Positions 7,399-13,748 of a DNA stretch of 15,134 bases are shown in pieces. A program made the position numbers and the translations under genes. Origin of the DNA: Salinisphaera sp. UBA1666 (lineage in GTDB: Bacteria > Pseudomonadota > Gammaproteobacteria > Nevskiales > Salinisphaeraceae); contig DCKU01000190.1 of NCBI GenBank assembly GCA_002320455.1, positions 1-15,134 of the forward strand. The letters run 5' to 3'. The notes beneath the pieces were generated by a model. It did not search any database. It was not told the DNA's origin and saw only the letters and a program-made list of their open reading frames with translations. The first letter of the stretch is position 1, and each line of letters begins with the position of its first letter.

Positions 7399-8472
7399 TT
7401 ATGCGCTGACGACACCCTGTTCCACGTGGAACACCCGCTCGTCGGATAGCACTCTCGGGATCAGTGAGCGATCCAGAAAAGTGATAAAACACTGTGCCTG
7501 ACTGCGAACAATCTCTTTAGCGAGTGTTTCTCGATAACTCTGGCCCAACTCAGCGGCCATGTCATCAATTAAAAGTATCGGTTTCAGGCCCCGGAGATCA
7601 TTCAGAATATGCGCCTGGGCAAGCAACAGGGCAGCAGTGAGTATCTTCTGTTGTCCACGTGAAACCCAATCACGGGCTCGGGTTGCTGCGATATTGATCC
7701 GGATGTCGGCACGATGAGGCCCGTTTCCGGTAAACCGTGCCTTGACGTCTTGATCGAGCGTTGCTGCCAGGGCAGCGCCGTAACCATCATTTCCGCGCCA
7801 ACCCGGTTGATATTCAAAAACAAGCGCGTCTTCGCCGATCAGTGCTTCGGTGTTTTCGGGTAGTTGTTCCTTGACGAGTGCGAGGTAGCGCCGGCGACAA
7901 GCATCGACGATCTCGCCTTGCTCGACCAGTTCAGCGTCCCAGGCGACGATTTCATGCTTTGGGCGCTGATAGCGGAGCGCGCGATTACGCTGCTTCAAGG
8001 CCCGCCGGTAGCGACGCCAGGCCGGAAAGAACGCATGTTCCACGTGGAACACGCCCCAGTCGAGAAAATGACGCCGGTGCTGCGGGCCTTCTTCCAACAG
8101 TCGATGGACGTTGGGGTCGATGTGTTGCAGCGGTAAGGCACTAATCAGGTCGTAGCGCCTGGTGGTTGTCTGGTTGTCCAGCTTGAAGGCGGTCTCACGC
8201 TTAGTGATATGACAGCCGATCCGGTGGGTCGCGCCGAGGTCGTCGTTCTCGACGAGCGCTCGTACCGTTAACGCGCGGGCATCGTGGTGAATCGCCTGGG
8301 ACAGTTGGCTCTGCCGAAACGACTGGCCCCGTCCCAGAATATAGATGGACTCCAGAACGCTGGTTTTGCCTGAGGCGTTATCACCGACGATACAGTTGAT
8401 GCCTGGTGCCGCCTGCAGATCGCATCTTCGGATACAACGAAAATGATCGACGTATAGAGACTCGAGCCGCAC
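7399..8472 (-). CDS. recF: DNA replication and repair protein RecF
   Basis: RecF is an SMC/ABC-like ATPase that helps RecO and RecR load RecA at single-strand gaps. It has 357 residues, the same as E. coli as I recall it. The Walker A motif is GDNASGKTS (30-38), the ABC signature is SRGQQ (271-275) and Walker B is ILLIDD (299-304) followed by MAAELG. The start is GTG, 9 bp after the dnaN stop, with no strong ribosome site, so translation is probably coupled to dnaN. The gene carries two perfect parS-like palindromes, each encoding Val-Phe-His-Val-Glu (V141-E145 and V347-E351). From memory, the E. coli protein has FHNE and FTVE at these places. RecF function would be ordinary; the embedded sites are what is notable. 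Confidence 0.96.
   Translation of the reverse strand: MRLESLYVDHFRCIRRCDLQAAPGINCIVGDNASGKTSVLESIYILGRGQSFRQSQLSQAIHHDARALTVRALVENDDLGATHRIGCHITKRETAFKLDNQTTTRRYDLISALPLQHIDPNVHRLLEEGPQHRRHFLDWGVFHVEHAFFPAWRRYRRALKQRNRALRYQRPKHEIVAWDAELVEQGEIVDACRRRYLALVKEQLPENTEALIGEDALVFEYQPGWRGNDGYGAALAATLDQDVKARFTGNGPHRADIRINIAATRARDWVSRGQQKILTAALLLAQAHILNDLRGLKPILLIDDMAAELGQSYRETLAKEIVRSQAQCFITFLDRSLIPRVLSDERVFHVEQGVVSA
7418..7433. promoter_or_regulatory. parS: parS site 1 (ParB loading site) at the 3' end of recF
   Basis: A perfect 16-bp palindrome, TGTTCCACGTGGAACA. It matches the chromosomal parS consensus (B. subtilis type TGTTTCACGTGAAACA; Pseudomonas type TGTTCCACGTGGAAC). It lies inside recF codons 347-352 and about 2.3 kb from the candidate oriC. 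By family knowledge, ParB binds such sites, spreads, and loads SMC for origin segregation. parAB is not in the window. Confidence 0.85.
7651..7666. promoter_or_regulatory. Degenerate third parS-like sequence in recF
   Basis: The plus strand reads TTGTCCACGTGAAACC, with the CACGTG core and one good arm (GTGAAAC), but mismatches at positions 2 and 3 of the other arm. It overlaps the codons for the RecF ABC signature (SRGQ), which already constrains these bases. It may be a weak ParB site or a coincidence. Confidence 0.35.
8036..8051. promoter_or_regulatory. parS: parS site 2 (ParB loading site) in mid recF
   Basis: A second perfect copy of TGTTCCACGTGGAACA, 618 bp from the first and in the same reading phase (recF codons 141-146, Val-Phe-His-Val-Glu-His). 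It is about 1.7 kb from the centre of the dnaA-dnaN gap. Two exact copies of a 16-bp palindrome inside one gene are very unlikely by chance. Confidence 0.85.
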
Positions 8473-8481
8473 AACCGCTGA

Positions 8482-9582
8482 CTAGAGTCGCATGGGCATC
8501 ACAACGTAGCGACTGCTTTCGTCGCCCACCGCCTGTAACAGCCCGCTGCTATCCGGGCCGGATAGCGCCAACAGAAATTCTTCGCCTTCCATCGCCCCCA
8601 ATGCATCCAGTAGGTACGTCACGTTAAAGCCGATTTCTAGCGGCTCACCGTTGTACGACACCTCGATCTCGTCTTCGGCTTCTTCACGCTCGACGTTTTG
8701 TGCCTGCAGTTTGAGTGTCTGGTCACCCAACGTCAGCCGGACACCGCCGAATTTTTCATTCGACAGAATCGCGGTCCGTGACAGGGCCTGGCGGATCGTA
8801 TCGCGATGCGCGGTCATTTCCTGCTCCGGCTGTACCGGAATCACGCGCTCGTAATCTGGAAAACGACCGTCAATCAGCTTGGTGGTGAAATTCAGGCCGG
8901 GCAGCTGCAGACGCAGGTGCTTGTTGGACAACATCAGGCGAATTTCTGCATCGCTATTGCCGAGCAGTCGCACCAGCTCGGTCACGCCTTTGCGCGGAAT
9001 GATGGCCTGGGTGGCTTCTTCAACGTCGACGTTGATATCCGCGTCGGCGAGTGCCAGACGGTGGCCGTCGGTGGCCACGCAGCGTACGCGGTCAGCTCGG
9101 AGTGCCAGCAGCAACCCGTTGAGGTAATAGCGCACGTCTTGTTGGGCCATCGCGAAATGGGTGCGATCCAACAGCCCTTTGAGCGTGTTTTCCGGTATGG
9201 AAATAGTGTGCCCGCCTTCGACCTCATCCAGGTAGGGCCAGTCATCAGCTGATAGCACCGACAGCGTGAATCGAGAACGATTGGACTGAATCTTGGTCTG
9301 GTTGCCTTCCTGACGACATTGAATCTCTGAATCGTCGGGTAGACCGCGACATATATCCAAGAGTTTTCGCGCCGGTACGGCAACAGCCCCGGGGGCTTCG
9401 ATTACTGCGGGGCAGTGCGTGACCAATTCTAATTCGAGATCGGTCGCCGTCAGCGTGAGCTGATTGTTATCGCCCTGTACGAGTACGTTCGACAAGATCG
9501 GCATGGTCTGGCGCCGTTCGACGACCCCGATGACAGTCTGCAGGGCAGCAAGTAGGTCTCGACGTTGGACGGTGAACTGCAT
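8482..9582 (-). CDS. dnaN: DNA polymerase III sliding clamp (beta subunit)
   Basis: The clamp encircles DNA as a dimer and tethers DNA polymerase III and many repair factors. I place the start at the ATG ending at 9582, giving 366 residues beginning MQFTVQRRDLL. This aligns with the E. coli start MKFTVEREHLL and equals its 366-residue length. The open frame reaches 75 nt further upstream to another ATG, but that segment (LLLLSFFKALK...) matches nothing in the family. Family blocks are ATDGHRLALAD (170-180), IDGRFPDYERVIP (237-249) and the C-terminal YVVMPMRL that forms part of the partner-binding pocket. A GGAG lies about 10 nt before the start. The stop is 9 bp from the recF GTG. It follows dnaA after a 259-bp AT-rich gap. 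Confidence 0.97.
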   Translation of the reverse strand: MQFTVQRRDLLAALQTVIGVVERRQTMPILSNVLVQGDNNQLTLTATDLELELVTHCPAVIEAPGAVAVPARKLLDICRGLPDDSEIQCRQEGNQTKIQSNRSRFTLSVLSADDWPYLDEVEGGHTISIPENTLKGLLDRTHFAMAQQDVRYYLNGLLLALRADRVRCVATDGHRLALADADINVDVEEATQAIIPRKGVTELVRLLGNSDAEIRLMLSNKHLRLQLPGLNFTTKLIDGRFPDYERVIPVQPEQEMTAHRDTIRQALSRTAILSNEKFGGVRLTLGDQTLKLQAQNVEREEAEDEIEVSYNGEPLEIGFNVTYLLDALGAMEGEEFLLALSGPDSSGLLQAVGDESSRYVVMPMRL

Positions 9583-9674
9583 TGGCTTCGAGCTCCGGGC
9601 GCTTGGGCGTAGGCTTGCTGTCTTAAGGGCTTTAAAAAAAGACAGTAGTAATAACAACAGGCGCGATACGAACC

Positions 9675-9727
9675 TGTTAATAACCTATTTTCATTTTATA
9701 TTTCAGTTACTTGTAGAGTTATTAACA
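9675..9727. repeat. 10-bp inverted repeat within the AT-rich dnaA-dnaN gap
   Basis: TGTTAATAAC (9675-9684) and GTTATTAACA (9718-9727) are exact reverse complements, separated by 33 bp of very AT-rich sequence. Each arm contains TTATTAACA, which differs from the DnaA box TTATCCACA at two positions. This could be a pair of weak DnaA sites flanking the unwinding region, or an operator for dnaN. Confidence 0.5.
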
Positions 9728-9773
9728 CTGTTCGCTATAGGCCGCACAAGCTGTTGGCGGCGTGTGTGAAAAT

Positions 9774-9782
9774 TGTGGATGA
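9774..9782 (-). promoter_or_regulatory. DnaA box with one mismatch
   Basis: The minus strand reads TCATCCACA against the consensus TTATCCACA. It faces the perfect box at 9832 in opposite orientation, 49 bp away, on the dnaA side of the AT-rich segment. Confidence 0.5.
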
Positions 9783-9831
9783 AAATGAGCTTCGAGACGA
9801 CCTTTGGTGTTCGCATGCGGTTATCCCGGGG

Positions 9832-9840
9832 TTATCCACA
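9832..9840 (+). promoter_or_regulatory. Perfect DnaA box beside the dnaA stop codon
   Basis: TTATCCACA, an exact match to the high-affinity DnaA box. It ends one base before the dnaA stop codon (9842-9844). A related TTATCCCGG lies 11 bp to the left, on the same strand. Confidence 0.75.
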
Positions 9841-9841
9841 G

Positions 9842-11161
9842 CTAACTGGTGAGGATGCGACTCAAGTTGACATAATCCTCGTCGAACCGTGTGTCGGTCT
9901 CGCGTAGTTCCTTGACCTTGCGACAGGCGTGCAGAACGGTGGTGTGATCGCGTCCGCCAAACCCCTGCCCGATTTCCGGCAGGCTGTGGTTGGTCAATTC
10001 CTTGGCCAGCGCCATGGCCATTTGGCGTGGCCGAGCGATGGTTCGCGTGCGCTTCTTGCCCAGCAGATCGGCCAGGCGGATCTTGAAATACTCGGCGACG
10101 GTCTTCTGGATGTTCTCGATGGTGACCAGCCGGTCATAGACCGCCAGCATGTCGTAGAGCGCCTGCTTGGCAAATTCCACGGTGATGGCGGCACCGGTAA
10201 TCTGCGCAGAGGCTTTCAAGCGATGGAGCGCGCCTTCCAGATCGCGCACGTTGGAACGCACGCGCTTGCCGATGAAAAACGCCACTTCCTGGGGAAGCTC
10301 AATGCCGTGAAATTCGGCCTTGGACAGCAGGATGGCCACACGGGTCTCCAGCTCCGGCGGCTCGACGGCTACCGATAATCCCCAGGAGAAGCGCGACTTC
10401 AGTCGGTCTTCCAACCCGTCAACTTCCTTGGGGAAGCGATCACAGGTGATCACGATTCGCTGGTTGGCCTCGAGCAGCGAGTTGAAGGTGTGGAAGAACT
10501 CTTCCTGCGAGCGGTCCTTGCCGGCAAAGAACTGGATATCGTCGATGAGCAGGGCATCGAGCGTGCGGTAGTGCTCTTTGAAACGCTCCATCCGATTATG
10601 TCGAATGGCGGTGATCATCTCGTTGACGAAGTGCTCGGAGCGCACGTAGGCAATACGCGCTCGCGGATTGTTGGTCAGCAGCCGATGGCCGACGCTCTGC
10701 ATCAAGTGGGTCTTGCCCAAGCCCACGCCGCCGTAGATCAGTAGTGGGTTATAGGCCATGTTCTGCGGGTCGGCGGCCTGCTCGGCTGCCGCGCGGGCAA
10801 TCTGGTTGGACTTGCCCTGCACGAACGACTCGAAGGTATAGCGGGCATCGAGATTGTGGCGGGCGGTGTCGGTCAGCGCGGGGGCATCGCTGGCTGCATC
10901 CACCGGCTCATCGACGTGTTTGCCGCCGCCCACCAACACGCGGATACGCCGCGGCGCCTCGCCGAGTTCGGACAGGGCGTTGGCGATGGGAGCGCGCAGT
11001 TCACGCTCAACCTGGTCGCGCACCACTTCGTTCGGCGCCATGAGATCCAGCCCGTCGTCGCCAAAACGCGCTTCCAACGGACGCAGCCAGAGATTGACGT
11101 CTTTCTCGGGCAGGCGGGTTTCGATATGGGTCAGACAGCGCTGCCAAAGCGTATTGGCCAA
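9842..11161 (-). CDS. dnaA: Chromosomal replication initiator protein DnaA
   Basis: DnaA binds DnaA boxes, opens oriC and recruits the helicase. It has 439 residues, shorter than the ~467 of E. coli mainly because the domain II linker (about 80-103) is short. Domain I begins LWQRCLTHIETRL. Domain III (AAA+) has Walker A GGVGLGKT (144-151) and Walker B LLIDD (204-208). Domain IV carries the DnaA signature ending GGRDHTTVLHACRKV (402-416). The start is a TTG (complement of 11159-11161), chosen because it aligns with family N-termini and has GGAG 8 nt upstream; I see no better ATG or GTG. A rare start codon may keep expression low. It is divergent from rpmH, with a DnaA box 77 bp upstream suited to autoregulation. 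It heads the minus-strand replication cluster. Confidence 0.97.
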   Translation of the reverse strand: MANTLWQRCLTHIETRLPEKDVNLWLRPLEARFGDDGLDLMAPNEVVRDQVERELRAPIANALSELGEAPRRIRVLVGGGKHVDEPVDAASDAPALTDTARHNLDARYTFESFVQGKSNQIARAAAEQAADPQNMAYNPLLIYGGVGLGKTHLMQSVGHRLLTNNPRARIAYVRSEHFVNEMITAIRHNRMERFKEHYRTLDALLIDDIQFFAGKDRSQEEFFHTFNSLLEANQRIVITCDRFPKEVDGLEDRLKSRFSWGLSVAVEPPELETRVAILLSKAEFHGIELPQEVAFFIGKRVRSNVRDLEGALHRLKASAQITGAAITVEFAKQALYDMLAVYDRLVTIENIQKTVAEYFKIRLADLLGKKRTRTIARPRQMAMALAKELTNHSLPEIGQGFGGRDHTTVLHACRKVKELRETDTRFDEDYVNLSRILTS

Positions 11162-11237
11162 ATCGGTTGCTCCGTGCCGGCAAGAAAAGACACCCGCGAT
11201 GGCACGCGGCCGAATAAGTTAACGTACTTGTCACAGC

Positions 11238-11246
11238 TTATCCACA
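11238..11246 (+). promoter_or_regulatory. Perfect DnaA box in the dnaA-rpmH gap
   Basis: TTATCCACA, an exact consensus match, lies between the divergent starts of dnaA and rpmH. It is upstream of the rpmH -35 and within the probable dnaA promoter region, so DnaA could repress its own gene here. It is the only strong box I see in this 179-bp gap. Confidence 0.75.
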
Positions 11247-11260
11247 GCCTTATTCAAGGC

Positions 11261-11289
11261 TTGCGAAGCAGCCCGGAGACGCATAAAAT
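11261..11289 (+). promoter_or_regulatory. Sigma-70 promoter of the rpmH operon
   Basis: The -35 is TTGCGA (11261-11266, 4 of 6), followed by a 17-bp spacer and the -10 TAAAAT (11284-11289, 5 of 6). Transcription would start near 11296, giving a leader of about 45 nt before rpmH. Confidence 0.6.
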
Positions 11290-11310
11290 CCGCGCTCTTT
11301 TACGTCAACA

Positions 11311-11329
11311 TGTGCCTTGCCAAGGCGCA
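11311..11329 (+). other. Hairpin in the rpmH leader next to the ribosome site
   Basis: TGTGCCTT pairs with AAGGCGCA (8 pairs including one G-U) around a 3-nt GCC loop. Its 3' arm ends at the first base of the AGGAG ribosome site (11329-11333) of rpmH. It could tune translation of L34, but no regulator is evident. Confidence 0.4.
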
Positions 11330-11340
11330 GGAGCCTTCTC

Positions 11341-11475
11341 ATGAAGCGCACTTTTCAGCCCAGCAATCTGCGTCGCAAGCGCACCCACGGCTTTCGTGCC
11401 CGCATGGCCACCAAGAATGGTCGTCGCGTGATCGCCTCGCGCCGCGCCAAGGGCCGCAAGCGTCTGACGCCGTAA
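11341..11475 (+). CDS. rpmH: 50S ribosomal protein L34
   Basis: This small basic protein of the large ribosomal subunit is 44 residues long and starts MKRTFQPSNLRRKRTHGFRA. The rest continues the family pattern with a run of Arg and Lys and ends KRLTP. The length is at most two residues from the usual 44-46. A clear AGGAG ribosome site lies 7 nt before the ATG, and a sigma-70 promoter lies upstream. It is divergent from dnaA and 11 nt ahead of rnpA, the conserved rpmH-rnpA pair. Identification is certain. Confidence 0.98.
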   Translation: MKRTFQPSNLRRKRTHGFRARMATKNGRRVIASRRAKGRKRLTP

Positions 11476-11486
11476 ACTGCGGCCCC

Positions 11487-11885
11487 ATGCGAGCCGCGTT
11501 CCCTCGCGAGGCGCGTCTGCTCGCCCCGCCGCAGTTCCGGGCGGTCTTCGCCAACGGCGAAAAGTTTGTCAGCCGCGGTTTCGTGGTCATCGCTGCCCCC
11601 TCGGCCGCCGGCCGTTCTCGGCTCGGCCTGGCGCTGGCCAAGCGGCGCATAAAGCGAGCGGTGGATCGAAACCGGGTCAAGCGCGTCGCTCGTGAGTCGT
11701 TTCGTCACCACCAAGATACGCTGGCCTCGGTCGATATCGTCATACTGGCGCGTAGCCGCACCGATGAGCTGACCAATGCCCAGCTGTTCGAACAGCTCAC
11801 AGGGCTTTGGTCCAAGATAGCGGCCTCGAAAGCGGTGAACCGGCCAGTGGCTTGTGGTCAAGCCGGCCAGCCTGCAGAGATTTAG
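11487..11885 (+). CDS. rnpA: Ribonuclease P protein component
   Basis: This is the protein subunit of RNase P, which with the M1 RNA (rnpB, not in the window) trims 5' leaders of tRNA precursors. It has 132 residues. The start MRAAFPREARLL aligns with family N-termini of the form FPRE-R-L. The RNA-binding signature is RNRVKRVARESFR (61-73), preceded by GLALAKRRIKRAVD. The start is 11 nt after the rpmH stop and has no visible ribosome site, so it is probably coupled to rpmH translation. The same frame stays open upstream through all of rpmH to an ATG at 11310, but I consider that extension fortuitous. The C-terminal ~20 residues are family-variable. Confidence 0.93.
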   Translation: MRAAFPREARLLAPPQFRAVFANGEKFVSRGFVVIAAPSAAGRSRLGLALAKRRIKRAVDRNRVKRVARESFRHHQDTLASVDIVILARSRTDELTNAQLFEQLTGLWSKIAASKAVNRPVACGQAGQPAEI

Positions 11886-11960
11886 TTTACGCCTGCCGCC
11901 CGAACGACCATGTCTTAAGCGTCGTTGCAGCGTCCTCTTGCGAACCGGGAATTCTGACCG

Positions 11961-13748
11961 ATGGACAATATTCGCTTTGCCCTGCTCTGTGCCGCCGCGG
12001 CGGTCTGTTTCTTCCTGTATCAGGCTTGGCAGACCGACTACGCCGACCAGACCAGCACCCGGGTCACCCAGTCCAGCGATAGCCCGGCCGCAACCCAGGG
12101 CAAGGCCAGCGGCGGCGATGATGCCGACGTGCCGGATATCGGCGCACCGTCCAGCCAGGGTTCGAGCACGTCCAGCGACGGCTCCGGCGGCAACGCCTCG
12201 CCGGGCGATATGGCCGAAGTGCCCGGGCGCAACAGCTCGCCCGTGGCCCAGGGTCAGAAAGTCCATGTGGTGACCGACAAGCTGGATGTGGTCATCGACA
12301 CCCAGGGTGGCGCTCTATCCCAGGTCGCACTGCGCGGCGTGCCGTTGTCCTCGGAAAAGCCGGACACCGATCTGCGCCTGCTCAACGACTCCCTGCCCGA
12401 TTTCTTCATCGAGCAGAGCGGGCTGATTTCCAAAGACGGTGATGCCCCGACGCATACCGCCGCCTTCTCGGCCGAAAAGACCGACTACGCGATGGCCGAC
12501 GGCCAGGACACGCTGGTCGTACCCCTGAGCTGGACCGATAACGCCGGGCATACGGTCGTCAAGCGCTATACCTTCCATCGCGGCAGCTACAAGATCGGTC
12601 TGGACCAGCAGGCCGGCAACCAGACCGATGCCCCCTGGAACCTGTCGCAGTATGTGCGCTACTGGCGTGCGCCGCAGACGGTGACCGGCGATGTGCCGTT
12701 CTCGTCGCCGTTTTTCGGCGTCGGCTGGTACCAGGCCAAGGGCGACGATGAATTCGCCTACAAGACTCGTGGTCGTGATGATGTCTTGAGTGATTCACTG
12801 ACGCTCAACCAGACCGGCGGCTGGATCGCGATGATCCAGCACTATTTCATCGGTGCCGTGGTGCCGCCGGCGGATCAGCAGGTGCGTTTCTTTGCCCGCG
12901 GCAAGGATATCCAGGGCGCCAACGGCGGATATTCCACCGGCTTCGTGGGCGCCCAGCAGGCCGTGGCTCCCGGCGCGAGTACCGACTTCTCCTCGACCCT
13001 GTTCGTGGGGCCGAAGTATCAGGACCAGCTCGATGGCATTGCACCGGGCCTGGATCTGACCGTGGACTATGGCTGGTTCTCGGTGCTGGCGCGGCCGATC
13101 TTCACGGTGCTGGAGTTCCTGCACGGGCTGGTGGGCAACTGGGGCCTGGCGATCATCCTGTTGACCTGTGTCATCAAGGCGCTGTTCTACAAGCTTTCGG
13201 AAATCCAGTTCCGCGGCATGGCCCGCATGCGCAAGTTCCAGCCGCGCATGGCCAAGCTCAAGGAACAATACGGCGACGACAAGGCCGAGCTGCAAAAGCG
13301 CATGATGCAGCTCTACAAGGAAGAAGGCTTCAACCCCATGGCCGGCTGCTGGCCGCTATTGGTGCAGATGCCGGTCTTCATCGCGCTGTACTGGGTGCTG
13401 CGTGAATCGGTTGAGCTGCGCCACGCGCCGTTCATGCTGTGGATCAACGACCTGTCGGCGCCGGACCCGTTCTACGTGCTGCCGGTGATCTTCGGCTTGA
13501 CCATGTTCCTGCAACAGCGCCTTAACGTAAGCGCGGCCATGGACCCCATGCAGCAGCGGGTGATGCAGATCATGCCCGTGGGTATGGCAGTGTTCTTTGC
13601 CTTCTTCCCGGCGGGTCTGGTGCTCTACTGGTGCACCAACAACCTGCTGACCATTGCCCAGCAGTGGTATATCTATCGTAAGCTGGATCGTGAAGAAGCC
13701 GCCGGTACGGCCAACACCAAGCCGAAGAAGGCCGGCAACAAGAGCTGA
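11961..13748 (+). CDS. yidC: Membrane protein insertase YidC
   Basis: YidC inserts and folds inner-membrane proteins, alone or with SecYEG. It has 595 residues (E. coli 548). An N-terminal membrane anchor (about 5-22) is followed by a long Ser/Gly/Asp-rich linker (about 25-97), which accounts for the extra length. The periplasmic domain (about 100-360) shows YVRYW (231-235) and FFGVGWYQAK (251-260). The conserved insertase core begins near 380: a membrane segment with K406 where E. coli has the key Arg366, a cytoplasmic coiled region (FQPRMAKLKEQYGDDK), and segments with MAGCWPLLVQMPVFIALYWVL and FFPAGLVLYWCTNNLLTIAQQWYIYR. The basic tail suits ribosome contact. It starts 75 nt after rnpA, without yidD between, and its stop overlaps mnmE by one base (TGATG). 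Confidence 0.97.
   Translation: MDNIRFALLCAAAAVCFFLYQAWQTDYADQTSTRVTQSSDSPAATQGKASGGDDADVPDIGAPSSQGSSTSSDGSGGNASPGDMAEVPGRNSSPVAQGQKVHVVTDKLDVVIDTQGGALSQVALRGVPLSSEKPDTDLRLLNDSLPDFFIEQSGLISKDGDAPTHTAAFSAEKTDYAMADGQDTLVVPLSWTDNAGHTVVKRYTFHRGSYKIGLDQQAGNQTDAPWNLSQYVRYWRAPQTVTGDVPFSSPFFGVGWYQAKGDDEFAYKTRGRDDVLSDSLTLNQTGGWIAMIQHYFIGAVVPPADQQVRFFARGKDIQGANGGYSTGFVGAQQAVAPGASTDFSSTLFVGPKYQDQLDGIAPGLDLTVDYGWFSVLARPIFTVLEFLHGLVGNWGLAIILLTCVIKALFYKLSEIQFRGMARMRKFQPRMAKLKEQYGDDKAELQKRMMQLYKEEGFNPMAGCWPLLVQMPVFIALYWVLRESVELRHAPFMLWINDLSAPDPFYVLPVIFGLTMFLQQRLNVSAAMDPMQQRVMQIMPVGMAVFFAFFPAGLVLYWCTNNLLTIAQQWYIYRKLDREEAAGTANTKPKKAGNKS

Larger units (their letters stand above)
9583..9841. other. oriC: Candidate replication origin (oriC) in the dnaA-dnaN gap
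   Basis: This 259-bp gap is markedly AT-rich (about 9630-9735) in an otherwise GC-rich window. On the dnaA side it holds one perfect DnaA box (9832-9840), one single-mismatch box (9774-9782) and a partial box TTATCCCGG (9821-9829). The AT-rich part contains an inverted repeat (9675-9727), the run TAGTAATAA (9646-9654, resembling DnaA-trio repeats) and a possible dnaN -10 element TATAAA on the minus strand (9695-9700). It therefore has both an unwinding-element-like segment and DnaA sites. The alternative is the dnaA-rpmH gap, which is the origin side in Pseudomonas. Confidence 0.55.

Noticed and set aside
9583..9657. Extended N-terminus of DnaN from an upstream ATG
   Set aside because: The extra 25 residues match nothing in the family, and the internal ATG gives exactly the standard 366-residue protein.
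11355..12266. Minus-strand open frame (303 codons) across rpmH, rnpA and the start of yidC
   Set aside because: It runs antisense to three recognised genes, has no family-like features, and has no ribosome site that I could recognise.
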